Source: VRUE01 sp963753245
GTDB lineage: Bacteria > Actinomycetota > Thermoleophilia > Solirubrobacterales > 70-9
Direction of reading: 5' to 3'
NCBI GenBank assembly: GCA_963753245.1
Contig: CAVWBK010000008.1
Coordinates: 62,001 to 126,000, forward strand
DNA: 64,000 nucleotides
A model generated the notes under the pieces. That model was not told where the DNA came from and did not search any database. It saw nothing but the letters and a program-made list of their open reading frames with translations. How positions within the stretch are numbered: position 1 is the stretch's first letter; the number at the start of each line of letters is the position of its first letter. A program made the position numbers and the translations under genes. Shown one piece after another: positions 51,709-61,553 of the stretch.

Positions 51709-52371
51709 TCAGTAGGGCGGCAGGTCCTCATACCAATCGCCGAGAACCTTGAACGAGCGCCAGAAGCGCTGCTTGGCATCCTCTTCGTCCAGCGATTCGT
51801 CGATGTCTGGGGTGTAGAGGGCATCGATTGTCGGGGTGAAGGCCTGCACCTCGCCCAGGCGCGGGTCGATCGGCCGCGCGAGCGGAACCTCGAGCCCGTT
51901 GATGACCCGCAGCGCCGGCTCACCCATGACGACGAGAATTTTCGGCTGCACGACCGCGAGCTCCTCGACCAGGCGCCGCACGCACCGCTCGGGCGCGAGG
52001 TCGGGCTCGGCGATCGGGCACTTCACGCAGAGGGTTCCGTAGACGACCAGCGGGTCGATTCCCAGCCGGCGAAAGCTTTTCATCAGCGCGTTGCCGGGCC
52101 GCCCGTAGAAGGCGACCCCCTCTTCGATCTCGGCGACACCGGGCGAGTGCTTGACCATGAAGACATCGGCCTGCGGGTGACCCGAGCCGAGTACCGGCAT
52201 CAGCTTGCCGCGCGGGCAATGGGGACAGTCCTGCAGCTCATGGGTGAGCTGGTTGAGCTCGCGAATCGCGCGCTCCAGGTACTTCTCGCGTATCTCGTCA
52301 TCTGTCGCCGGCACGGTCGGCGACATCTTTGACGGCTCGGGCGCGGCTCCTTTCGAGCGCCTCGCCTGCAT
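51709..52371 (-). CDS. Uracil-DNA-glycosylase-superfamily protein (family 4-like)
   Basis: A 220-residue protein with the four cysteines of an iron-sulfur uracil-DNA glycosylase: CPHC, then LCVKCP and APERC. The core reads FYGRPGNALMKSFRRLGIDP, as in family 4 enzymes. The usual motif GE-x-PG is changed to KHSPG, and I do not find the C-terminal HPS motif. Substrate range or activity may therefore differ. It starts at ATG 52371, overlapping the GT/PHP gene stop by one base (TGATG). Last in the operon with the inositol genes. Confidence 0.75.
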   Translation of the reverse strand: MQARRSKGAAPEPSKMSPTVPATDDEIREKYLERAIRELNQLTHELQDCPHCPRGKLMPVLGSGHPQADVFMVKHSPGVAEIEEGVAFYGRPGNALMKSFRRLGIDPLVVYGTLCVKCPIAEPDLAPERCVRRLVEELAVVQPKILVVMGEPALRVINGLEVPLARPIDPRLGEVQAFTPTIDALYTPDIDESLDEEDAKQRFWRSFKVLGDWYEDLPPY

Positions 52372-53654
52372 CAGCTCTTGCTCGCCGCGCGCCTCTTGCG
52401 TGGGCGCCCGCCGCGCACCGGCTTGGCATCAGGGACGCTGCGCTTGGCCGCCTTCGGGCGCCCGGTTGTCTGCAGCAGCTTCAGCGCCTGCACGTAGACC
52501 AGGTTCTTGTGCTTGCGGGTGATATCGGCGTCACGCATCGCCTCCAGGAACTCCTCGGGGCCATCGAAATCGTGAATTCTGACCCGCACGCTGCCGAGCC
52601 CCTGGGCAACGTGGCTGTCAGAACCCGCACCGGGGACGATTCGGTACTTGCGGGCGAAGCGCTCGGCCTCTTCGTTGAAGGCACTCACCGCGACCCGCGG
52701 GTTGAAGACCTCGAGCACGTCGACCTCCTCGATGATCTCGAGCAGGTGCTCGTAGTCGGGCACCGAGTGGAATCGATCAAAGGGATGGGGCACGTAGACC
52801 AGGCCGCCCTGGCGGCGGATCTCGGCGATCGTCTCGGCCATCGTCATCCCGCGCGGGATCTTCTCCTTGAGGAAGAGGCCGATCACCTCGCCCTCCTCGG
52901 CGGTCTTCACCTCCTCGGCGACGATCACCTTGAGGTCGCCCATCTCGGCGGCGATCTTGCGCGCCTCAAGGGCGCCGGAGACCTCGTTGTGGTCGGTGAT
53001 CGCGATCGCACCCAGACCGCGGTCGCGCGCCGTCTCGAGCAGGACCTCGACCGGCGTCGCGCAGTCGGGCGAGTGATCGGTGTGCATGTGCAGGTCGACC
53101 TCGATCAGGGGCCGGTCGGCGATCCGCCGGCGCGCCTCGGTGTCACCGCTGCCGCTGTGGCGACGGGCCGCGATGCGCTGATAGATCGCCTCCAGCTCGG
53201 CCGCCACCTGGGCCCAATCGCGTCCCTCACCCGCTGCCTGGACCAGCTCGTAGGGCGGCCCGGGGAAGTAGCGCTCCAAGAGCTCGCCGGTCGCCGGTGT
53301 GACCACGGTGCGGGCGTCGAGGCGGCCGAAGAAGATCTCGACCAGGGGCCGGGCGACCTGAGTGGAGAGAACCCGCTCCTGGGGCGCGTGGAAGGTGGCG
53401 ACATTGAGCGAGAAGGAGTGGCGCAGTGCGGTCGAGGAGATGCGCGGGGCAAACGGCTCGTGGACGTGGACGATGTCGAACTCAGAGCCGGTGAGGCGTT
53501 TCTTCACCGCATCGCCTGAGCCGAGCACGACGACCTCGTGGCCGCGCCGGGCGAGTTCCGCAGAGACCCGGTTGACGAACTCGTTAACAGGGCTGCGGGT
53601 GCCCCGCCGGTGGGGCGTGATCTGGGCTATCGAGAGACGGTCGACTGGGGCCAC
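52371..53654 (-). CDS. Glycosyltransferase N-terminal domain fused to a PHP phosphoesterase
   Basis: A 427-residue fusion. Residues 1-180 form a GT4-type N-terminal Rossmann domain (RLSIAQITPHRRGTRSPVNE, DIVHVHEPFAPRISSTALRH), without the GT4 C-terminal donor-binding half. After a linker comes a PHP metal-dependent phosphoesterase: EVDLHMHTDHSPDCATP, ITDHNEVSGA, GLVYVPHPFDRF and AGSDSHVAQ, with all metal ligands. The start is GTG 53654. It follows the inositol-phosphate synthase by 16 bases and overlaps the UDG gene. The PHP half probably acts on a phosphate ester; the role of the half-glycosyltransferase is unknown. Confidence 0.8.
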   Translation of the reverse strand: MAPVDRLSIAQITPHRRGTRSPVNEFVNRVSAELARRGHEVVVLGSGDAVKKRLTGSEFDIVHVHEPFAPRISSTALRHSFSLNVATFHAPQERVLSTQVARPLVEIFFGRLDARTVVTPATGELLERYFPGPPYELVQAAGEGRDWAQVAAELEAIYQRIAARRHSGSGDTEARRRIADRPLIEVDLHMHTDHSPDCATPVEVLLETARDRGLGAIAITDHNEVSGALEARKIAAEMGDLKVIVAEEVKTAEEGEVIGLFLKEKIPRGMTMAETIAEIRRQGGLVYVPHPFDRFHSVPDYEHLLEIIEEVDVLEVFNPRVAVSAFNEEAERFARKYRIVPGAGSDSHVAQGLGSVRVRIHDFDGPEEFLEAMRDADITRKHKNLVYVQALKLLQTTGRPKAAKRSVPDAKPVRGGRPRKRRAASKS

Positions 53655-53670
53655 GGCCCCCAGGCTAACG

Positions 53671-54834
53671 TCAGACCTCGGTCTTGGACTCCGGCGCCGC
53701 CACAGGCGACTCACGACGTGCGTAGGTGGCGATGAACTCCTCGGTCTGCTCGCGGGCCTCATCGTCGGGGCGCTGGCTGTGCGGGGACTTCATCAGATAG
53801 CTGGAGGGCCCATCGAGCTGGCCGGCGATCCCGTTGTTGAGCGCCAGCTTCAGGATCCGCACCGCGTCGATAACGACACCGGCCGAGTTGGGCGAGTCCC
53901 AGACCTCGAGCTTGAGCTCGAGGTTGAGCGGCACGTCGCCGAAGGCTTTGCCCTCGACCCGGATGTGGGCCCACTTGCGATCGGTCAACCAGGGCACGTA
54001 ATCGGAGGGCCCAACGTGGACCTGATCGGCGGGCAGCTCGTGGCCCATGATCGAGGTGACCGCGTTGGTCTTTGAGATCTTCTTTGAGTCAAGCCGCTCG
54101 CGCTCGAGCATGTTGTAGAAGTCCATGTTGCCGCCGACGTTGAGCTGGGAGGTGCGCTCCATGCGCACCCCGCGATCGTGGAAGAGTCGGGCGAGCTGGC
54201 GGTGAACGATCGTCGCGCCGACCTGGGACTTGATGTCGTCACCGATGATCGGCAGGCCGGCCTCCTCGAAGCGCTTGTCCCAGTAGTCCTCACGGGCGAT
54301 GAAGACCGGCAGGCAGTTGACGAAGCCGACGCCCGCCTTCAGCGCCTGCTCGACGTACCACTTGGTCGCCTGCTCGGAACCGACCGGCAGGTAACAGACC
54401 AAGACGTCGGCCTTTGTCTCCTTGAGGATGCCGACGATGTCGGCGGTCTCACCGGGGGCTTTGGTGATTTTCTCTTTCAGGTATTTGCCGAGGCCGTCGT
54501 GGGTCATCCCACGCTCAACCCTGACGCCGATCTCGGGAACGTCGGCGAACTTGATCGTGTTGTTCTGGCCCGACCAGATCGCCTCGGAGAGGTCCTTGCC
54601 GACCTTCTCGGAGTCGATGTCAAAGGCGGCGACGAATTCGACGTCGCGGACGTGATAGCCGCCGAGGTCGACGTGCATCAGGCCCGGCACTTCCTCGGAG
54701 GGATCGGCGTCGCGGTAGTAGTGGACTCCCTGGATGAAGGAGTTGGCGCAGTTGCCGACGCCGACAATCGCGACCCTCACCTTCTCGTCGGGACGAGCGG
54801 CGCCGTTGCCGTTTACTCCGTTGCTCTCACTCAT
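53671..54834 (-). CDS. ino1: Inositol-1-phosphate synthase
   Basis: A 387-residue enzyme that converts glucose-6-phosphate to 1L-myo-inositol-1-phosphate with NAD. The NAD fold is RVAIVGVGNCANSFIQGV. Family signatures are SGQNNTIKF, VCYLPVGSEQATKWY, NVGGNMDFYNM and LELKLEVWDSPNSAGVVID. The start is chosen at 54834 because AGGAAGGA lies about 10 bases upstream; residues further up are not typical. It sits directly downstream of the CDP-alcohol phosphotransferase gene that would use its product, which strongly supports an inositol phospholipid operon. Confidence 0.93.
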   Translation of the reverse strand: MSESNGVNGNGAARPDEKVRVAIVGVGNCANSFIQGVHYYRDADPSEEVPGLMHVDLGGYHVRDVEFVAAFDIDSEKVGKDLSEAIWSGQNNTIKFADVPEIGVRVERGMTHDGLGKYLKEKITKAPGETADIVGILKETKADVLVCYLPVGSEQATKWYVEQALKAGVGFVNCLPVFIAREDYWDKRFEEAGLPIIGDDIKSQVGATIVHRQLARLFHDRGVRMERTSQLNVGGNMDFYNMLERERLDSKKISKTNAVTSIMGHELPADQVHVGPSDYVPWLTDRKWAHIRVEGKAFGDVPLNLELKLEVWDSPNSAGVVIDAVRILKLALNNGIAGQLDGPSSYLMKSPHSQRPDDEAREQTEEFIATYARRESPVAAPESKTEV

Positions 54835-54894
54835 GAATTCGAAGTCCTTCCTCGATCTGACTAGGTGGCTAAGCACACCCCGGGCCCATGCTGG

Positions 54895-55563
54895 TTACAG
54901 CTCGGGCGAATCGGCGGCCTCGCTTGAAAGCTCGTTTCGCACATGCCAAACACGCTGGATCACGGTGACGAAGGTCAGCGCCGCGATCACGTAGATCGAG
55001 GGCGCCAGCAATTCGAAGCCAAAGATTCCGGCGCCCTTGGCGAAGACCAATCCGATCGAAAGTAGCACCACCCTGACCGGCCGCGTCGCCAAGCCGACCG
55101 TGCATTCGACCCCGAGCGCCTCCGCCCGCGCCCGGGTGTAGGAGACCATCAGTGATCCGAGCACCGCGATCACACACATCGCGGCGGCGAAATCGTTGCC
55201 GATCGCAGCGAAGTAACCGGCGACAGCGGCCAGCACGATCCCCTCCTCGATCCGGTCCAGGGTCGAGTCGAGAAAGGCGCCAAAGAGCGTCCCCTTGCCG
55301 GACATGCGCGAGTAACGACCGTCGAGGGTGTCCATCACCGAGCCGAGAATGAAGGCGACGCCGGCGAGGAAAAAGAGACGCTGGGTGACGAGGGCGGCGG
55401 CGATCAGGTTGCCGAGCAGGCCGGCACCGGAGATCGCGTTGGGGGTCAGGCGAGACTCGATCAGGCGGTCGCGGGCATAGGCCCGGAACTCCTGGCCGCC
55501 ACGCGATGCCTGGCGCCCGTTGCGGCGCCCGCCGGGAGCCCTGGAGGGCGCCGAAGGTTCCAT
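54895..55563 (-). CDS. CDP-alcohol phosphatidyltransferase, probable phosphatidylinositol phosphate synthase
   Basis: A 222-residue membrane enzyme with the full motif D-x2-D-G-x2-(A/S)-R-x8-G-x3-D-x3-D, seen as DTLDGRYSRMSGKGTLFGAF followed by LDSTLDR. Hydrophobic helices surround it (GVAFILGSVMD, IVLAAVAGYFAAIG, VVLLSIGLVFAKG). Genomic coupling to inositol-1-phosphate synthase points to transfer of a phosphatidyl group onto inositol phosphate, as in mycobacterial PgsA1. Phosphatidylglycerol phosphate synthase is the alternative. It is the first gene of the inositol operon. Confidence 0.87.
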   Translation of the reverse strand: MEPSAPSRAPGGRRNGRQASRGGQEFRAYARDRLIESRLTPNAISGAGLLGNLIAAALVTQRLFFLAGVAFILGSVMDTLDGRYSRMSGKGTLFGAFLDSTLDRIEEGIVLAAVAGYFAAIGNDFAAAMCVIAVLGSLMVSYTRARAEALGVECTVGLATRPVRVVLLSIGLVFAKGAGIFGFELLAPSIYVIAALTFVTVIQRVWHVRNELSSEAADSPEL

Positions 55564-55604
55564 TGCCTGCTGAGGCTATCGCCTGGCAATGCCGCGAGGG
55601 CGGA

Positions 55605-56387
55605 CTAGATCTCCGCCGCCTCCTGGACCGGACCGACGCGGAAGGACCAGGCCTCCGGACGGGCGCGGGCGAGAAGCCGTTGGGCGACCAGCGCCGCGGC
55701 GATCGCGACCAACCAGCCGAGCGCGACGTCGACCCAGTAGTGGTTTGCGGTGACGATCACGACCCAGGCGATCAGCAGCGGCCAGACAGCCCAGAAAACC
55801 CTTGACCAGCGGTGGCGACAGACGCGCAGACCGGTGCCGCCGATCATCAGCGCGAAGGCGCAGTGCATGCTCGGCACCGCGGCGTAGGGGTTGATGAAGA
55901 TCTTTGCCAGCGCCGAGTTGTGGTTGACATTGGAGAAGTCGGTGATCGTGTCGACGAAGCCGTGTTCGGGGAACATCCGCGGCGGGGCGGTCGGAAACAG
56001 CGTGTAGCCGACCAGCGCCAGCCCCATCGAGACCACGAACATGTTGCGCACGAAGTAATAGGACTCGTTGCGGAAGAGGTAGAGCCAGATCAAAAAGCCG
56101 AAGGCGATCGAGAACTGCGCGTTTAGGTACATCTGGTTGGCGATGTCGATCAGCCAATGGGCGGGCAGGAAGAAGGCCTGCAGGCTGGGCTCAAAGAAGG
56201 TGTGGGTGCCGCGCTCGAAGGCGATCACGTGCTGGCCGTGGACGATCGCGTCGGCGCGCTGGGAATCGGCGATCCCCCGGACCAGCTCATAACCGACGTC
56301 GACGCCAACCAAAATGGCGAGCTGACGGCCGGCGTCACCCCACCCCTGAGGCAGCTTGGATGTGACCCACGCAAAGGCCCGAGACAT
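55605..56387 (-). CDS. PAP2-superfamily membrane phosphatase/transferase
   Basis: A 260-residue multi-pass protein of the Aur1/PAP2 type. The catalytic motifs are YAAVPSMHCAFAL (the SxH motif with His) and TANHYWVDVALG (the second His, HYWVD). Four or more membrane helices are visible, such as MGLALVGYTLFPTAPP. Members transfer or hydrolyse phospholipid head groups; a role in inositol phospholipid processing is suggested by its place 41 bases upstream of the inositol operon, on the same strand. It could equally act on undecaprenyl phosphate. Confidence 0.82.
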   Translation of the reverse strand: MSRAFAWVTSKLPQGWGDAGRQLAILVGVDVGYELVRGIADSQRADAIVHGQHVIAFERGTHTFFEPSLQAFFLPAHWLIDIANQMYLNAQFSIAFGFLIWLYLFRNESYYFVRNMFVVSMGLALVGYTLFPTAPPRMFPEHGFVDTITDFSNVNHNSALAKIFINPYAAVPSMHCAFALMIGGTGLRVCRHRWSRVFWAVWPLLIAWVVIVTANHYWVDVALGWLVAIAAALVAQRLLARARPEAWSFRVGPVQEAAEI

Positions 56388-56532
56388 CGGCTGATTGTAG
56401 TCGCCCTGTTAACGGCCCGGAAGCGGCCCCCGGGGGAAGAGACCCAGCCTGGCCCGCAGACCGAGCTCCCCTTGAGCCCTGCTCGCTCGCCGCTATCCAG
56501 ATTCCCCGGCCGGGTCGCACTAGGGTCCCGGG

Positions 56533-57201
56533 ATGGCGTGGAGGCGACCGGATCGGCGTCGGGTGGGGGCAATTCGCGACCGCCTGCGCGAGATCTACGG
56601 GAGGCCGATCAACCAGCCTCACGGCCAGCCGGTTACCGAGTTGGTCAAGACCGTCCTCTCCCAACACACCAACGATCGCAATCGCGACCGGGCCTTCGCG
56701 GCGCTGCGCAAGCGATTTCCCTCCTGGGAGGCGGTGCGCGACGCGCCGCTGGCGGAGGTCGAGGAAGCAATCCGCCCGGGCGGGCTGGGGCGCCAGAAGG
56801 CGCCCCGCATCCAGGCCATCCTCGGGCGCCTGGGCGACCCGCCGAGCCTCGATTGGACCGCGCCGCCGACGCCGCGTGAGGATTCACTGGCCTGCCTGCT
56901 CGAGCTGCCCGGGGTCGGACGCAAAACCGCCGCCTGCGTGCTGATCTTCAGCTGGGACATCCCGGAGATCCCGGTCGACGTCCACATCCACCGCGTCGGC
57001 GGGCGTCTCGGCCTCTTCCCGGCGAGGGCCTCCTTCGAGGCGGCCCATGATGAGATGTTGGCGATCGTCGCTCCCGAGGACGCCTATGAGATCCACATGA
57101 ACCTGATCCGCCACGGGCGCGAGGTCTGCCGTCCCAAACCGCGATGCGCGGAGTGCGCGCTACGACGGATGTGCCCCTGGTACCGTGCCCAGCGCAAATG
57201 A
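56533..57201 (+). CDS. nth: Endonuclease III-family DNA glycosylase
   Basis: A 222-residue base-excision repair enzyme. The helix-hairpin-helix motif LPGVGRKTAACVL supplies the catalytic Lys, and the Asp is in VDVHIHRV. The iron-sulfur loop C-x6-C-x2-C-x5-C is intact at the C-terminus (CRPKPRCAECALRRMC). It begins TTG/ATG-like near 56533 with a basic stretch. It acts on oxidised pyrimidines; the exact specificity among Nth relatives is not fixed. It shares a strand with the cytochrome c gene, 19 bases further on. Confidence 0.88.
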   Translation: MAWRRPDRRRVGAIRDRLREIYGRPINQPHGQPVTELVKTVLSQHTNDRNRDRAFAALRKRFPSWEAVRDAPLAEVEEAIRPGGLGRQKAPRIQAILGRLGDPPSLDWTAPPTPREDSLACLLELPGVGRKTAACVLIFSWDIPEIPVDVHIHRVGGRLGLFPARASFEAAHDEMLAIVAPEDAYEIHMNLIRHGREVCRPKPRCAECALRRMCPWYRAQRK

Positions 57202-57220
57202 GCAGCGCGGCGGAAAACAG

Positions 57221-57640
57221 ATGAGGAAAAAAACCTTCGCCATCTTCGGGCTGGTGGCGATCGTGCTCGTCGTGCTGATCCCCTGGCTGGTCTTCCGCTC
57301 AAACGGCGACGCGGCCCGCGGCGCCCAGCAGGTCCCGGCGCAACTGAAGGAAGGTCAGAGTCTCTTCCAGACCAACTGCGGCACCTGCCACACCCTCTAC
57401 GCGGCGGGCACCGACGGCAACTATGGGCCCAACCTCGACGTGCTGCTCGCCCCCAACGGTCCGCCCTCGGGCCCCACCGCGAAGCAGAGTGTGGAAGGAC
57501 TTGAAAAATTGGTTCTCGACACCCAAAAGGAAGGGCTCGACACCACCACCACCCCGGGCCGCATGCCCGCCGGGATCCTCAACGGCGCCCAGGCCGAAGA
57601 AGTCGCCGAATTCGTCGCCCACACAGCCGGCGAGGGTTAA
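57221..57640 (+). CDS. Membrane-anchored c-type cytochrome
   Basis: A 139-residue protein with an N-terminal membrane anchor (FAIFGLVAIVLVVLIPWLVF) and one heme site, CGTCH, in the extracytoplasmic part. The axial Met is probably the one in GRMPAGILNG. The domain is a short cytochrome c class I fold (GQSLFQTNCGTCHTL; ...EEVAEFVAHTAG). It probably shuttles electrons on the outer face of the membrane. The start at 57221 follows a purine-rich stretch. Convergent with the secreted EEP gene. Confidence 0.85.
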   Translation: MRKKTFAIFGLVAIVLVVLIPWLVFRSNGDAARGAQQVPAQLKEGQSLFQTNCGTCHTLYAAGTDGNYGPNLDVLLAPNGPPSGPTAKQSVEGLEKLVLDTQKEGLDTTTTPGRMPAGILNGAQAEEVAEFVAHTAGEG

Positions 57641-57677
57641 ACCCGCCGACCCCGAAGCAGGAGCCCGGCCTTTGGCC

Positions 57678-58844
57678 TCAGGGCAGGACCCTCAGCGAGC
57701 TGAACAGGCCGGCGTGATCGGAGTCCCAGAACCCGTTCACCGGTGAGCGACCGGTCAGCGAGGAGGCGATCAGCTTCACCTTCTTTGGGTCCGGAGTCAT
57801 GATGTGATCGACCTGGTGGTCGAGGTCGCTGAGCTGCCCCCCAGCGCCTTCAGCCAGAAGGCTCGTATTGAGGCAGCAGCCGAGCGGCTTGCCGGTGCTG
57901 CGCTCGCGCAGACCGGCACCCAGCAGCGTGCGATAGGCCTGCTGGTCGCCGGGTTCGACCGTGTTGTCGTCGGAGTTCAGGTCGCCGACGAGGATCGTCG
58001 GCAGCTTGCTGGCGACCGGACCGGCGGCCAGCTCCGCCGCCTGCTGAGCGCGGATGCTCGGCACTTCGCTGGCCGGGTCAAAGGACTCCAGATGGGTGTC
58101 TACGAAGTGCAGCTCGCGACCCTTGTTCACCCGGGCATCGATCGAGGCCCAGCCGCGGGTGACCGGCACTTCGACCCCCTGGATCTTCTCGACCAGGAGG
58201 TGCGCGTAGTGCCCGGTCTGTGGATCACTGACCCTGACCGCGCCGACCTTGGCGAGGATCACGTCGCGCATCGTCAGCCGGTCGTTGACCTCGGCGTTGG
58301 GGATCACCGAATTGGGCCCGTCCCCGGGCTGCCCGTTGACGTCGGCGGGAGCTTCGAAGTCGAACTCGTCGTTGACGACGGCGACCCGGTAGCGCTTCTT
58401 GCCCTTGTTGAGCTGGGCGAGCAGCAACCCCAGGTAGTCGTAGGTGACTTCGGTCGCGTTGGGGGCACGACCACCGAGCAGCGGTTCGAGGCTGGGCGGC
58501 CCCTTGCGCCACAGCGCGACCTCCTGGAGGCCGACCAGGTCGGGACTCTTTTTGATGATCTCCTGGGCGAGGCCCTTGGCCCTGATCGGGAACTCGTTGG
58601 CTTCGACATCGCGGACGACTTTGCCGGTCGCCGCGGTGAATTCACCGAGGCTCTTGGCGGTTATCGCCGGGGTGAGGTCGGCGCCGAGGTAGAGGTTGCG
58701 CGTCATCACGTTGACGACTTCCGCCTTCCCCTTGGGAACCGTTCCCGCCGCCTCGGCGGCACCGGAGGCGAGCGGCGAAAGCATCAGGGCGGCGACGATC
58801 GCCAACAGGCCAACCCGCCTGGGCGATACGCGGACGTGACTCAA
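57678..58844 (-). CDS. Secreted EEP-family (sphingomyelinase/DNase-I-like) protein
   Basis: A 388-residue exported protein with an EEP domain. The start TTG at 58844 fits because GAGGAGA lies just upstream. The signal is GLLAIVAALMLSPLASGAAEA. Catalytic positions: MTRNLYLGADL (Asn), PDLVGLQEVALW (Glu), FVDTHLESF (His), ILVGDLNSDDNT (Asp/Asn), SDHAGLFSSL (Asp-His). All are present, so it is probably an active extracellular phosphodiesterase or nuclease. It is divergent from the dnaK operon. Confidence 0.86.
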   Translation of the reverse strand: MSHVRVSPRRVGLLAIVAALMLSPLASGAAEAAGTVPKGKAEVVNVMTRNLYLGADLTPAITAKSLGEFTAATGKVVRDVEANEFPIRAKGLAQEIIKKSPDLVGLQEVALWRKGPPSLEPLLGGRAPNATEVTYDYLGLLLAQLNKGKKRYRVAVVNDEFDFEAPADVNGQPGDGPNSVIPNAEVNDRLTMRDVILAKVGAVRVSDPQTGHYAHLLVEKIQGVEVPVTRGWASIDARVNKGRELHFVDTHLESFDPASEVPSIRAQQAAELAAGPVASKLPTILVGDLNSDDNTVEPGDQQAYRTLLGAGLRERSTGKPLGCCLNTSLLAEGAGGQLSDLDHQVDHIMTPDPKKVKLIASSLTGRSPVNGFWDSDHAGLFSSLRVLP

Positions 58845-58893
58845 AGTGGTCTCCTCTATTCGTTGGCGCGCCCCCCACGCCCTGACCCCACAA

Positions 58894-58908
58894 CCCACTA
58901 TATGTGGG
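58894..58908. promoter_or_regulatory. Small palindrome in the EEP/dnaK divergent region
   Basis: CCCAC and GTGGG flank TATAT. Read on the minus strand it contains TATAGT, which resembles a -10 box for the EEP gene. A dimeric regulator could bind here. No matching -35 box is evident. Confidence 0.3.
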
Positions 58909-58936
58909 ATCAGCTCGCCCGTCCCTCGCCTTGTCC

Positions 58937-58965
58937 TTGCAGCGCCGAAAGTAATCTGCCATACT
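58937..58965 (+). promoter_or_regulatory. Possible dnaK promoter
   Basis: TTGCAG (58937-58942) and CATACT (58960-58965) are separated by exactly 17 bases, about 50 bases before the dnaK start. Each box matches four of six consensus bases. No HspR (HAIR) inverted repeat of the form CTTGAGT-N7-ACTCAAG was found. Confidence 0.4.
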
Positions 58966-59013
58966 GCCGCTTAGATTTCTTGGCGCAACTCAATCAACTG
59001 GAGGTACTTGATA

Positions 59014-60908
<1,895 letters not shown>

Positions 60909-60912
<4 letters not shown>

Positions 60913-61544
60913 GCGAGGAGCCACGAGCAGCGCAAGCCGGGCCAACCGCACCCGGCGCTCGCGACCGGGCCGATCAGCAGCCGCCGGGTGGCGGTTGCCC
61001 TGACTCCGCCGAGCCCAGCGAGGTCAAAGCCGCCGCCACCGAGGAGGGCGACTCTGAGCGCCAGAGCGTCGAGCAGGACATCGACGCGCTGGTGGCCGCC
61101 GAGCAGCAGCGCGATGAGTACCTGGAGCTCGCCCAGCGCACCAAGGCCGATTTTGAGAACTACCGCAAGCGGATGAGCGCCGAGGTGGCGGGTGCCGCGG
61201 CGCGCGGCAAGGCCGAGCTGGCGGTTGCGATGATCGGCGTGATCGACAACCTCGAGCGTGCACTGCAGGCCGCCGGGATCGAGCCCGCCGGTAAAAGTGC
61301 GCCCTCCGAGCCGCTGGCGGAGGGCTTTTATCTCACCTATCGTGAGCTACTTGCGGCTCTTCAGCGCGCCGGGATCGAGTCCTTTGAACCGGCCGGCGAG
61401 CGCTTTGACCCCGCCTGGCATGAGGCGCTGCAGAAGCTGCCCGTGCAGGGCGTCGAGCCGGGCTCGGTGGTCGAGGTGGCGCAGAAGGGCTACCGCCTGG
61501 CAGATCTGCTGATCCGACCAGCCCGCGTCGTGGTCAGCGAGTGA
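60909..61544 (+). CDS. grpE: Nucleotide exchange factor GrpE
   Basis: A 211-residue protein with an acidic N-terminal stretch and a long coiled coil (QRDEYLELAQRTKADFENYR). The C-terminal beta domain reads EALQKLPVQGVEPGSVVEV and KGYRLADLLIRPARVVVS. It releases ADP from DnaK. It begins inside the dnaK stop codon. The N-terminal 45 residues are longer and less ordered than in many GrpE proteins. Confidence 0.95.
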
Positions 61545-61553
61545 GGCGGGCGC

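Noticed and set aside
57641..57677. Short GGCC/GGCC hairpin between the cytochrome c and EEP genes as a terminator
   Set aside because: The stem is only four or five pairs and no T-run follows on either strand.
58979..58993. CTTG and ACTCAA near the dnaK start as a HAIR operator
   Set aside because: The spacing and inner bases do not fit CTTGAGT-N7-ACTCAAG; only half-sites match.
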